Source of the DNA: Mariniblastus sp.
Lineage (GTDB): Bacteria; Planctomycetota; Planctomycetia; Pirellulales; Pirellulaceae
Direction: 5' to 3'
Assembly (NCBI GenBank): GCA_028823415.1
Contig: JAPKBL010000005.1
Location: 1 to 64,000, forward strand
Length of the DNA stretch: 64,000 bases
Shown: piece after piece, positions 50,901-59,756 of the stretch
Position numbering within the stretch: position 1 is the stretch's first letter
How the letters are laid out: every line of letters begins with the position of its first letter
Notes under the pieces: generated by a model
The model's input: the letters and a program-made list of their open reading frames with translations, nothing else
The model's database searches: none
Told to the model about the DNA's origin: nothing
Program-made: the position numbers and the translations under genes

Positions 50901-53222
50901 TCCATTGGCTAGGTAGACCCAATTGTCGAGTCCCCATCGCAATCCATTGACTCGATGCTGCTGATTTCCTTCGACAAATCCTGTGAACCAAGATTCGCGC
51001 AGGTCCGCACGCCCATCACCGTCGGTATCTTCGAGATACCAGACATGAGGAGCTGCCGTAATGAGCACACCGTTTCGCCAAACCATCAAATCGGTTGGGA
51101 AATTGAGCCCCTCTGCAAAGAGACTGCTGCGATCATATCGCCCATCTCCGTTGCTGTCTTCGAGAATCCGAACACGACCACCCGGCTTCCCTTTTCCGTC
51201 AACACCCAGAGGATAGTCCGCCATTTCAACGACCCAGAGGCGACCATCTGCCCCCCAATCGATCGCAACCGGGTCTTGTACCATCGGTTCAGCCGCCACC
51301 AGTTCGACTCGGAATTCGGGTGCTACCTCAATTGATCGGCGCGAAGCCTCGGGTGTTCGCGGCTCCAAGGCCTGGTCTCCCATCAAATCGGAAAAGGAAC
51401 GTCGCTCGACCAAGTCCGGCATCTGGCTGGTCGCTTCATTTTGCCACCAAACATGATTCCGGGAGACCCATGCACCATTGTTAGTTCCATTAATTACGAT
51501 AGGAGGTATGGCGCTGGAATCTGCCTGACGACCTTGCTGTGCCACACGACTCCACCCTTGCTCAAGAGAAGAGAACAAATGCAGTGAAAAATCTTTTTCA
51601 TTTGAAAAAAGGACGTCGAGATGTCCATCCTGATCGACATCGACAAATCGCATCCCGGCATCCTTGCCATTGGCATCGACCAACTCCGTCGTGGCGGGAA
51701 GACCAAACGGAAGGGGCTTCCATGTGTTTCCCTCTCGATCCCAAGACAGCACTTGGCCAGGCTTATTGCCGGCGATCAACTCACACACTCCATCATTGTC
51801 GAGATCTCTTAACCGAACACCCAGGTCACGGCCATTACGGGCCGTGAATATTGGTTTGTCATCAAGCACCAGGCCATTGAGCATGGTTGTATCTTGATTC
51901 CATTTCCCATTGGAAAAATGCCAGATACCTGCCTGCTGTTCGTTGCGGACCAATAGACTCGCATTGCCATTTTTTTGAGCAATGAAGAATTCAACACCGG
52001 CCGGTCGTGTGAGCCCGTCTGCATCGGCTCGGACAATCTGAACGGGAAAATCCGATTCGTGCCATTTCTCAGTCTCGGGATCCCATAAACGTGTTCGTTG
52101 CAGTTCCGAATTTCCAATCACAACATCGAGAAACCCATCGTTATTCAGATCGATCAAACGGACACCATTGTCTCGACCTGCGTCATCCCGCAAAGGTTGT
52201 CCAGCGAGTAGATGGTTTTCCAGACGTTGTTGATATTCGTGAAAATTCAGAAACTTGATCCGATTGCCATGTTCTTCGATGGCATGATCGATGAACTCGA
52301 TGATCTGGTCACTACTAATCCAGCCATGTGGATGAAAGACCAGAGACGTCGCCCCCTGTTTTAAAACGGTCGCATCGAGCGCAATTTTCATGTCTGCCAG
52401 AGTGCGGGGATTGTACGACTGTTGTACGTTTTGACCTTCCCAATCACTTGGGACGAGACAGGGGACTTCCCAGCACAGCCGACCGATTACGTAGGGATAC
52501 GGATAATCATCGATCGTATTTAGGTACGATGGGAAAGGAAGATAATGTCGAAAACGCGATTTGCCATCGGGTCGTGTTGCGATGTTGTCGGGCAAACTCG
52601 GATCGTCTGCAGAGAAGACGTGAAATACCGAGCTATCCATTCTGAGGAAATTACCCTCAGGTGTAGTTCGATTAAACACCTCCATCCAAAATCGTGGACT
52701 CGTCGAATTGATGGAATCACAACACGGCATCCGAAAAGCGATTGGCGAATTATTTGGAATATTCGCCATCAAGTCGACGCAACGTTCATAAGTACTGCGG
52801 GCGGTATCAAAGCTACGGTCGCGCAAGCATGGGCATGGATGGTCGATCGTGTGAACATCAAGGCTAAGACCCTGTTTGAGCCACGTCTGCAATTGCGGAT
52901 CATCGGCGTGGATAGAATTCGTCAAAATACTCAACGGCATCCGGCCATCGATCTCTGCCAAGCGATTGAGAATCGGACGCAAGAATGTTTCATAACGCGC
53001 CGTATCACGCATGTCGTCGATCGATAACACGATCACTCCTTGGACACCTTTTTCGCCCACCCACTGAGGCGTCACCAATTTGGGGAAATTACGATGAACG
53101 TAGAAAGGATCGCAGGGGTCCGAGAGATAGGCCAACCGATTTCCATCGCCTCTGACTGGCGAGAACAAAATTCCGACAACCAGGCTGGTTGAAATAACGA
53201 GCTTTGCAAAAATCTTTAACAT
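47985..53222 (-). CDS. 1745-aa secreted multidomain protein: polysaccharide-deacetylase-like + FG-GAP/VCBS + PVC-type membrane-bound dehydrogenase propeller + HEAT-like + cytochrome c + CBM-like
   Basis: VIVLSIDDMRDT with HTIDHP (deacetylase-like); DLNNDGFLDVVIGN repeats; RVRILEDSNGDGRYDRSSLFAEGLNFPTDLMVW; CSQCH (48816-48830) GPDLAALADLSPKFLTTHILDSARSVEDKY; C-term YDIYLDWAVAKSAANNSYRLELGN. Confidence 0.88.
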   Translation of the reverse strand: MLKIFAKLVISTSLVVGILFSPVRGDGNRLAYLSDPCDPFYVHRNFPKLVTPQWVGEKGVQGVIVLSIDDMRDTARYETFLRPILNRLAEIDGRMPLSILTNSIHADDPQLQTWLKQGLSLDVHTIDHPCPCLRDRSFDTARSTYERCVDLMANIPNNSPIAFRMPCCDSINSTSPRFWMEVFNRTTPEGNFLRMDSSVFHVFSADDPSLPDNIATRPDGKSRFRHYLPFPSYLNTIDDYPYPYVIGRLCWEVPCLVPSDWEGQNVQQSYNPRTLADMKIALDATVLKQGATSLVFHPHGWISSDQIIEFIDHAIEEHGNRIKFLNFHEYQQRLENHLLAGQPLRDDAGRDNGVRLIDLNNDGFLDVVIGNSELQRTRLWDPETEKWHESDFPVQIVRADADGLTRPAGVEFFIAQKNGNASLLVRNEQQAGIWHFSNGKWNQDTTMLNGLVLDDKPIFTARNGRDLGVRLRDLDNDGVCELIAGNKPGQVLSWDREGNTWKPLPFGLPATTELVDANGKDAGMRFVDVDQDGHLDVLFSNEKDFSLHLFSSLEQGWSRVAQQGRQADSSAIPPIVINGTNNGAWVSRNHVWWQNEATSQMPDLVERRSFSDLMGDQALEPRTPEASRRSIEVAPEFRVELVAAEPMVQDPVAIDWGADGRLWVVEMADYPLGVDGKGKPGGRVRILEDSNGDGRYDRSSLFAEGLNFPTDLMVWRNGVLITAAPHVWYLEDTDGDGRADLRESWFTGFVEGNQQHRVNGLRWGLDNWVYLANGDSGGKIHSVKTDETVDIQGRDVRIKPDTGRIEATTGQTQHGRCRDSWGNWWGSSNSVPMMQYVLDEHYLQRNPFVTSPSLRHIDRGGQWGLFPASRILSHYSGYQSPAAGQTSQFTSACGTMVYRDNFLGESLTGNLFVSEPVHNLIHRRVVKKDGVRKSTRKPPNETNTEFLRSNDSWFRPTTLRTGPDGCLWITDMYRPVIEHPEWIDDVLEKSLDLREGHQLGRIYRIVPRQQKPKPISDMTKYSVRQLIDQLGDSNGTKRDIAHRLLLWQKDPAVDKSLAITFTTSQIPCQRLAALCVLAGRETVAMEQILEGLLDSHPAVRRHSVRIAEQFINSDRMTNKTEDATLLRSHEAVGPQILESIVKALARLEEVEQEPQVVLQLACSLGEMDHPIARNTIGKILAKHPGDIHIVAAALSSIQSRPADVLAGVIETEGILEAKSLPLQSLIRTSLGLGDLDSVVGILALLMKNGSGEYEIWQMNALADIDQVLRENGQSVDLLTLDDQKRQWISDLRIHARDCLIDPQTPQNFRAAALNLLSCDPDFATNDIGLAMSLLLPQTPRDLQQSVLQGIGRVNETRPLEKVLGGWPQYGPLTRDRLVGLYLQRPVSTRVLLDSVEKGTIQPTDINLAYSQVLMAHPNTDLSDRAGQLLKRQHNIERQIVIDRYLPAVRRGGISGKGQHHFEKTCSQCHRLAGQGHAVGPDLAALADLSPKFLTTHILDSARSVEDKYHNYIVLMTDGRQFTGLLQQETSTSVTLLGQNSEVYTLLKKDIEEEGFRRSSLSMMPQGLETSLDPQALADLVAYIIERRQPPKQFEGNQPQLVLPEEGSGVLRLRASRAFVYGPTLVYEQGYGNLGFWQSEDDRAEWKVEIVAAGKYDIYLDWAVAKSAANNSYRLELGNAEIISNVESTGTWDQYRQKLIGTIDLKTGVQRVMLSPEGHLNDCLIDLREICIVPKGEQPPKRFLSD

Positions 53223-53654
53223 GCTTGCTTATTCTCCATAGTTCTTGCGCCTTACATGGGTATCTTGTTTCAGGTTGCGAGCGCCCCTTTAGGCGTCGAC
53301 ATCACCGTGATCGCATCTTGAACAACGTCTTCAGTGTCCGGACTAAGTTCCTGCTGGTTGTGGGCGTAGCTGGCGCTTGTGGTTCTTCCCTCACCTACAA
53401 ATGAGTGAATGCAAAATAAAGCGTAACACAAAATGCAAAAAACATAGCATCCGTTTCGTGGCAATCCGCCTCGCCAGTGGGCAGCTGAAAACGGAGCCAA
53501 TGATTTTAGCCACGTGCGGGTAGTCTGACGGACAGAAGTCACAATGGATGCAGGTTGAAATCGCCCGATATCGCTCAGGTGTGCGACAGCTCTCGCGAAA
53601 CCTACCCAACGCAAGTTCGATATGACGAATTGGGGTCCGAAAGGAACCGGCCTG

Positions 53655-54059
53655 TCACCTTTGGGGGGCCCGCGTTTTCTGCAAACTTTGATAGCGGGTA
53701 AGAATCAACGGCTCCAACCGCCCGGTTACTTTGGCAAGTATTGCGGAGTCCGGAAACGCGCTGCTATCGGCCAGATGGGTAATCAGCATCTCGATCTGGG
53801 CAAGCAGTCGATCGGCTTCATCGAATGCCTTACGCGAATCTCCCTGTTTGTAGCAATTAAATATGTACCGCAATTTTGATTTGAAGTCGTCGATTGAAAC
53901 CTGATCATCATCAAAAAATCGTCTCGCATCGAATTGACAGGACCGTAGAGCGGCTTTAACGGCTGCCGTGTTTTTGGAAACGATTGATTCCTTTACATGG
54001 TCCAATTCGCTGCGCATATTAAAAACCGCAAGGATTGAATCTTGATTGGTTTTTTTCAT
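53655..54059 (-). CDS. Small helical hypothetical protein
   Basis: 134-aa ORF in an intergenic gap with helix-like composition; no recognised family. Confidence 0.5.
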   Translation of the reverse strand: MKKTNQDSILAVFNMRSELDHVKESIVSKNTAAVKAALRSCQFDARRFFDDDQVSIDDFKSKLRYIFNCYKQGDSRKAFDEADRLLAQIEMLITHLADSSAFPDSAILAKVTGRLEPLILTRYQSLQKTRAPQR

Positions 54060-54286
54060 CGCTAGATCAGTTCACGGCCTAGGAAGGTGGATTCGCTCGT
54101 CGGGCAATACCTTCGGACTTAGAAAGACGCGATGCAACCAATTTATCCGAAAATAATTTTGCCTCTTCAGAATGGGTGATCACCAATCCAGTCTGTGATA
54201 CCGGAGTAACGAGGCGGCCAACACCGGCCTGTCTACACGAAGGGCACTAGTCGAATTGACTGAGGCAAGTTGACAGCGAACGGTAT

Positions 54287-57200
54287 TCATTGCTTGCCTT
54301 TCTTACCGCATTCCCAGAGCCGAACCGAATCAAACACGATTTGGCAATCCGAGCCTCCCTTAAGGGAGAATCTTGGTCCGTTTTTATCATTTTCGTTGAC
54401 GACGGTGACCGTCTCGTGTTCGTAGGTTTTACTGCAACCGTTAACGCTCACTCTGATCGTCCCTTTCTTGTACTCGATGATTAGGTCGATCCACTCGTTG
54501 AGCTTCATGTCCGACTCAGGTTCGGTGTAAGTGGGGCCATCTGGCAGTTTGATTCGATGTCCCCCGCCTTCAAGGTAACTGAGAACGATCATGTGGTGGC
54601 CAATTTGAAAACTGGGACGACCCGGGGTGAGATCCTTCTTTTCAAATTTGTACCGCATGTGGCAGACAAACTGTTCGGGAATGCGATTGAGATGTACGAC
54701 CGGCTCCAGTCCTAGGTGGTGGTCACGCTTCAGCGCCGCGATGGCTTCTTCTTGGGATGTGAATAAGGAAGTCACGATCAGTTTACCATCCTTGATCGAT
54801 TTGTCCTTTTTAGGAAATCCAAAACGTTGTTGGTTAAACTCCCCATCAAAATCGTCGGAATAAACTAGCGTTCCAGTTTTAAACAGTTCTGACTCGAACT
54901 TCGACTGTTTGTCGCCAGGAGAATTTTTTGTCGCGGAAGTTTTTGTCTGAAACGCTTTGCTTTGAACGAGGGCATGAATAAATTCGCTGAGTGAGAACCG
55001 TTTGGTTTTGGCTGATCCGACAATTCCGTCCGCGAGATGTTCATCGGAGAACCCAAAGGGACGACCTAGTCCGTATTCGATCAGGTGCTCGGTGAGTCCC
55101 CGGGCGAAGTCTCCCTCGCGCTCGGTGATCAGATCGCGGAGTTCGTGATAGTCGCTGAAGTTTGGGCCTTTGTGGAATGCTCCTGAGGCGTCGATGGTCC
55201 AAGTCTTCCCCTGCTTCCCTTTGCCTCCGGCATGGTCCGTGGTGCGCCACTTACCAGCGGCGTTGAAGTTCTCCAGTCCGAAACCGATCGGATCGATCTT
55301 GCGGTGGCAACTTGCGCACTGGGCTTCTTCTTGGTGGGCGAGCAGGCGTTCGCGCGTGGTGAGTACCTGGTCATTCAGCCGAGAGATCTGGGGAACATTT
55401 GGCGGCGCTGGTGGCGGCGGATCGTTCAAGAGATGGCGCAGGACCCAGGCTCCACGTTCGATCGGGCTGCTATCGATGCCGTCACTGCCCATGGCGTGGA
55501 TAGCGGCCATACCGAGTAATCCGCCCCGAGGCGAATCGGCGGGCAGTTTGATTTTTTGGAACCTGTCGCCAGAAACACCTTCGATACCGTAGTAGGTGGC
55601 GAGCAGGCCGTTAACGAACACGTAGTCGCTCTTCAAGAGTTTCCCGATGCGACCGTCTTTTGAATCGCGTAGCAGGTGGGCGAACGACTGATAAACCTCT
55701 TCGCGCGTGGCTGCTCTGGTGCTTTCATCAAAATCTCGATGAAGGTTGACGTCAAACTGAAAGAAATCGAGTCGTTCCATGTCGAGCCACTGATGGACGA
55801 ATCCGGAGACGAATTCATCCGAACGCGGATCGGCAATCATTCGATCAACCTGCTGCCGAAGCGTTTCTTGGAGGTGTAGTGTGTTCTGCTCTGCGAGCTT
55901 GAGCAGTTCTGCGTCTGGTGGCCCGCTCCAGAGGAAGTAGGCCAAGCGCACGGCCAATTCTCGATCAGAGAGTTGGCGCGACCCAACCGCGTTGCTGGGT
56001 TCATTGAGGTAGAGGAAGCTAGGTGATGCGAGAATGATGCTGAGTGGCATACGAATTGCAGTCTCGAATGAGTCACCGGACTCTCGACGCGCGGCGAAGA
56101 TGTCAGTGAGGCGATCGATAAACTCGACCTCTGCTTCGACACCGCGGAAGGCTTTGAAAGCGAACTGTTGCAGGATCTCGCGTGCCCGGGAGGAATCGTC
56201 GGGATCGATGGCATCGTCGGGATCGATGATCCACCAGTCGTTCCTGCGAGTATCATTATTGGACGCATTCAGCGGTCCTTCGAGTTCCACCCAGTCGATC
56301 CAGATTGCCGGTGGATGTCCGTAGCCGTTTTCGTTCTTCAGATTGTTGTGCGCATCCCAAAGCGCTTTGAGATTTCCGTTGTTGGGCTGTTTCTCCTGAA
56401 CTGCGAATTCGCGAATCGTATTGGCGGTGACCTCGAGTGGAATCTCGATCGTTTCGGGATTGTCGATGGTGCCGGTGACTTGATGAGTACTGATGGCTCG
56501 GCCTTCGAGTCCCCAGTTTCTGCTTTCAATCTGGCGTTGAGGAGGTCCCACCTGAATGAAACGTCGCTCGGCAGGAGTGCCTTCAACAGCCCCGACACGC
56601 ACACGCATGATATAGCTGCCGGGCGTTAGTTCCTTTTTCTTGGCAGGAACGATGATTCGACCGGTGCCATGAGCAAGCTTTAGGTAGGTGCCGCGGTCGC
56701 GATGTGGCAGGCCGACGTAGTGCTTGTGAAGAGCTAGACTTCGGCTTCGTGAAGGATCAGATGCGGCAGCTTTTTTCGCGTCGCTAAACCCGAACTCCCT
56801 TGGATTGGGAGTATCTTTTAACCGGTCGGCAAAAGTATAAAATCGGTTAGGGTGATCGATCAGGCGATCCGTCTTTCGAATCTTGGCAATGATCGCTTGA
56901 TTCTCAGCGGTCTTGGCTGCCTCATCGACTCCTTTCTTCCACAGCCCGAATCGTTTCTGACGCTCTTCGGTCTGCGCGATTTCTTTCTCGTTCGCCGGAT
57001 TGATTGTCTTCTCAGGCTCAACGCGAACAATTCTGGATTCAGTGTCCGCAGTCTCACTGATTGGCCCGGTCAGCTCAATCCAGTCGACCCAAATTGCGGG
57101 AGGAGTGCCGTAGCCGTTCCTCTGCTTGTATATGGAGAATTCATTTCTGAGAATTCTTTTACTATCTTCGGGTTGGCGTTCCCGAATCCCCAGTTCGCGT

Positions 57201-58450
57201 GGCGTGTTTGAACCGATCACAAGTGTCGTTTCGATGATTTCCGGATTATCTTCGGTGCCCGTAACCTGGTAGCTGGCAAGTGGCTTGCCTGAGAAACCCG
57301 CCGGCTGCCCGTTGATGTGATAGGGGTGTCCGACCTCGATAAAATGACGAGAGGAATCAGAACTCTCCACCGCTCCGGCTCGGATTCTCAATTTGTACGT
57401 TCCGGGGGGAACGTCTTTGGGATCAGGGACAACGTCGATTCGCTGGATGCCCCACGTGAGTTTCAGATAGGTGCCCTGATCGCTATTGGGAAGCTCGAGG
57501 TAGTGCTTCATGTAGGCGTGGGTGCGTCCATAGCCACCTTGGAAAGAGAAGGAGGCGTCATTGCCGTCAAGGAAACCGAACTTCGTTGCATCGGGAGCTC
57601 CCTTGAGAAGTTCAGTGTTCTGATAGAGTCGCAGGTTGTTCCTGAGGTCATCGATTTTGAATTTCTCACGGATCTGCGCGAGCGCTTCCTCGTTTTCGGA
57701 AAGAAAGGCAACCTTGTCGATTTCGGCTTTCCAGAGCAGGTAGCGTTTCTGCGTCTTCTCCTGCTTTGCCATAATCTTGCGACTCTTCACATTGACAGTA
57801 TCTTCGGGCTCCAACCGGAAGGTCTTCGTTACCTGGCCTGCTGCCGCCCGACGCTCAAAGGCTTCGTCGATCGCGCTGCGTCCCAGCTTGAGATACTGTA
57901 CGATCTGATCGCTGGAGACGAACTGAGAAGCCCCCACGGTATCAAAGGAACCTGAACCGCCGTCGGCAGGCAGAGAGGAAGCGTCGGCCTTGATGCCGAG
58001 AAGATGTTCGATCGTGTTCAGATATTCTCGACGGTTGAGCCGTCGCATCGTGATGTTGCCACCCGAATCCGACAAAGCCTTACGGGCTGCCACCATCGTT
58101 TGAGCGAGGTTATCGAGAAAGTCTGCCTTCTCAACATTGTCAGGTTGCTCGTAGTCTTCCGGCGGCATTTCTCCGGAGTTCAAAACGTTTAGCACCTTCT
58201 GCCATTTTTCTGCCTGTTCGACAGTCGTGATTTCCAGCGCGAGTGTTTCCAGATCTACCCCTCCCTCCCGTGTTTTCGAATCGTGACACTCGAAGCAATA
58301 CGACGCTAGAAATGGTTGGCTTTTCTCTGGAAGGTTTATCTGTTGCGGGGTTGCATGTACGAAACTGCAAAGCCCCAGCACTAACATAAAAATAGCTAGA
58401 TTGGTCAAACTGCTTTTGCATACAATCTTGCAATTGTGGAAATTTGTCAC
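54287..58450 (-). CDS. PSD1-type cytochrome c / DUF1587-DUF1592-DUF1588-DUF1585 protein with internal duplication and C-terminal jelly-roll-like domain
   Basis: Likely GTG start at 58450 overlapping the DUF1552 stop (GTGA). CFECH (58281-58295), MRRLNRREYLNTIEHLLG, DRELAVRLAYFLWSGPPDAELL, CASCH (55304-55318) RKIDPIGFGLENFNAAGKWR. Confidence 0.92.
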   Translation of the reverse strand: MTNFHNCKIVCKSSLTNLAIFMLVLGLCSFVHATPQQINLPEKSQPFLASYCFECHDSKTREGGVDLETLALEITTVEQAEKWQKVLNVLNSGEMPPEDYEQPDNVEKADFLDNLAQTMVAARKALSDSGGNITMRRLNRREYLNTIEHLLGIKADASSLPADGGSGSFDTVGASQFVSSDQIVQYLKLGRSAIDEAFERRAAAGQVTKTFRLEPEDTVNVKSRKIMAKQEKTQKRYLLWKAEIDKVAFLSENEEALAQIREKFKIDDLRNNLRLYQNTELLKGAPDATKFGFLDGNDASFSFQGGYGRTHAYMKHYLELPNSDQGTYLKLTWGIQRIDVVPDPKDVPPGTYKLRIRAGAVESSDSSRHFIEVGHPYHINGQPAGFSGKPLASYQVTGTEDNPEIIETTLVIGSNTPRELGIRERQPEDSKRILRNEFSIYKQRNGYGTPPAIWVDWIELTGPISETADTESRIVRVEPEKTINPANEKEIAQTEERQKRFGLWKKGVDEAAKTAENQAIIAKIRKTDRLIDHPNRFYTFADRLKDTPNPREFGFSDAKKAAASDPSRSRSLALHKHYVGLPHRDRGTYLKLAHGTGRIIVPAKKKELTPGSYIMRVRVGAVEGTPAERRFIQVGPPQRQIESRNWGLEGRAISTHQVTGTIDNPETIEIPLEVTANTIREFAVQEKQPNNGNLKALWDAHNNLKNENGYGHPPAIWIDWVELEGPLNASNNDTRRNDWWIIDPDDAIDPDDSSRAREILQQFAFKAFRGVEAEVEFIDRLTDIFAARRESGDSFETAIRMPLSIILASPSFLYLNEPSNAVGSRQLSDRELAVRLAYFLWSGPPDAELLKLAEQNTLHLQETLRQQVDRMIADPRSDEFVSGFVHQWLDMERLDFFQFDVNLHRDFDESTRAATREEVYQSFAHLLRDSKDGRIGKLLKSDYVFVNGLLATYYGIEGVSGDRFQKIKLPADSPRGGLLGMAAIHAMGSDGIDSSPIERGAWVLRHLLNDPPPPAPPNVPQISRLNDQVLTTRERLLAHQEEAQCASCHRKIDPIGFGLENFNAAGKWRTTDHAGGKGKQGKTWTIDASGAFHKGPNFSDYHELRDLITEREGDFARGLTEHLIEYGLGRPFGFSDEHLADGIVGSAKTKRFSLSEFIHALVQSKAFQTKTSATKNSPGDKQSKFESELFKTGTLVYSDDFDGEFNQQRFGFPKKDKSIKDGKLIVTSLFTSQEEAIAALKRDHHLGLEPVVHLNRIPEQFVCHMRYKFEKKDLTPGRPSFQIGHHMIVLSYLEGGGHRIKLPDGPTYTEPESDMKLNEWIDLIIEYKKGTIRVSVNGCSKTYEHETVTVVNENDKNGPRFSLKGGSDCQIVFDSVRLWECGKKGKQ
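56195..56230. repeat. Intragenic 18-bp tandem duplication (2 copies, 16/18 identical)
   Basis: ATCGTCGGGATCGATGGC / ATCGTCGGGATCGATGAT, encoding IDPDDAIDPDDS in the PSD1 protein. Confidence 0.9.
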
Positions 58451-59736
58451 GCCTGTAACTCCTTCACGATGCCGGTGCTGTCGCCGTGTCGCGGAGCGTC
58501 GATCCCTATTCCTTGTAGCATCGTTAACCACACGTTGCACAGTGGCGTGTCTTTTGGCACGACAAGATGCTGGCCCAGTTTCAACTTAGCACCACCACCG
58601 GTAAGGATGGTCGGGCAATTGGTGAGGTAATGAATGGAGCTGATGTTCGATCCGAAAGCCACAGCGGTATGGTCGAAGAGACTCGATCCGTCGGCTTCTT
58701 TGGTTGCCTTGAGTTTGTCGATCAGGCGGGCTAAAAGTTCGCTGTGAGTTTTGTCGCGTAACTTGGATGCATCCATGCGAGCCCCGGGGGAATAGTGGCT
58801 CACATTGTGCGCGCTTGGTTTGAGATCGAGACTTTGCAGTAGATTCTGACCGGGCATACGATAGGTTAGTGAACGCGTGCTGTCTGTCTGCAACGCCGCA
58901 ACGATGAGATCCTGCATGATCTCGATCTCAGCCTTTCCCTTAAGACCAGGCGCTGGAGCTTCGAGGGGAGCCTTGACCTTGGGAACGTCGAGCCAGTCTT
59001 CGTCCTTTTTCAGACGATTTTCGATGTCTCGAATTCCCTGAAAGTATTCGTCGAGCTTTCCCGTGTCGGTTTTAGAGAGGCCTCGCTGAACGCCTTTGGC
59101 CTGGCTGAGAACCGCGTCCAGGACGCTGCGATTTTCGGCGATCGCAGCCTGGCGTTGTTCCAGTGGGAGGTCGTCGGCGGAGAAGAGTTTGTGAAATACT
59201 TGCACCGGATCGTCCTGGCCGGCGACTGGCTTGCCGCGCTGATCCCAAGCCAGGGAAAGCCCGGGGCCGTGACCCTGAAGATCGGAACCATTGAGTTGAA
59301 TCGAAGAGAATCGAGTATCTTTGCCTAACTGCTCAGCGATGATCTGGTCGACGGAGATGCTGTTGGCCATGTTCTGGCCGGGCACCGAATAGCGATTTGC
59401 TCCGGTAAGCCAAAAGGTGCTACCCCAATGCGCTTCGTTGGCGAATTGATTTGAGCATCCCTGCACGACGGTGATATCGGCCTGGTGTCGGGCAAGTGGA
59501 GCGAGTCCTTCAGATAGTTGGTAGTTCGCTCCCGTTTGATTGATATCGGGATACCACGTCTCTTTGGTCACGCCAAATCCAATACCGAGAAAAACGCTGC
59601 GTTTAGGCGGGGTGGCAGGTGTCGCACTCGCAGCCGAAGCAAATCGGCGAAAGCCGACAGATTCCAGCGCAGGCAGCGCGATTAGCGCACCGGTACCGCG
59701 TAAAAAGTGACGGCGATCTAAGTTGGTTTTCATCAT
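58447..59736 (-). CDS. DUF1552 domain-containing protein (Tat signal)
   Basis: LDRRHFLRGTGALIALPALES; GWDQRGKPVAG-type region; VAFGSNISSIHYLTNCPTILTGGG; paired with the PSD1 gene. Confidence 0.93.
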   Translation of the reverse strand: MMKTNLDRRHFLRGTGALIALPALESVGFRRFASAASATPATPPKRSVFLGIGFGVTKETWYPDINQTGANYQLSEGLAPLARHQADITVVQGCSNQFANEAHWGSTFWLTGANRYSVPGQNMANSISVDQIIAEQLGKDTRFSSIQLNGSDLQGHGPGLSLAWDQRGKPVAGQDDPVQVFHKLFSADDLPLEQRQAAIAENRSVLDAVLSQAKGVQRGLSKTDTGKLDEYFQGIRDIENRLKKDEDWLDVPKVKAPLEAPAPGLKGKAEIEIMQDLIVAALQTDSTRSLTYRMPGQNLLQSLDLKPSAHNVSHYSPGARMDASKLRDKTHSELLARLIDKLKATKEADGSSLFDHTAVAFGSNISSIHYLTNCPTILTGGGAKLKLGQHLVVPKDTPLCNVWLTMLQGIGIDAPRHGDSTGIVKELQA

Positions 59737-59756
59737 TTTGAACTTTGGAAAATGAG

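Noticed and set aside
53270-53614. 114-aa minus-strand ORF upstream of the 1745-aa gene
   Set aside because: No signal, domain or conserved-looking composition; overlaps another frame (53391-53609) and is probably non-coding.
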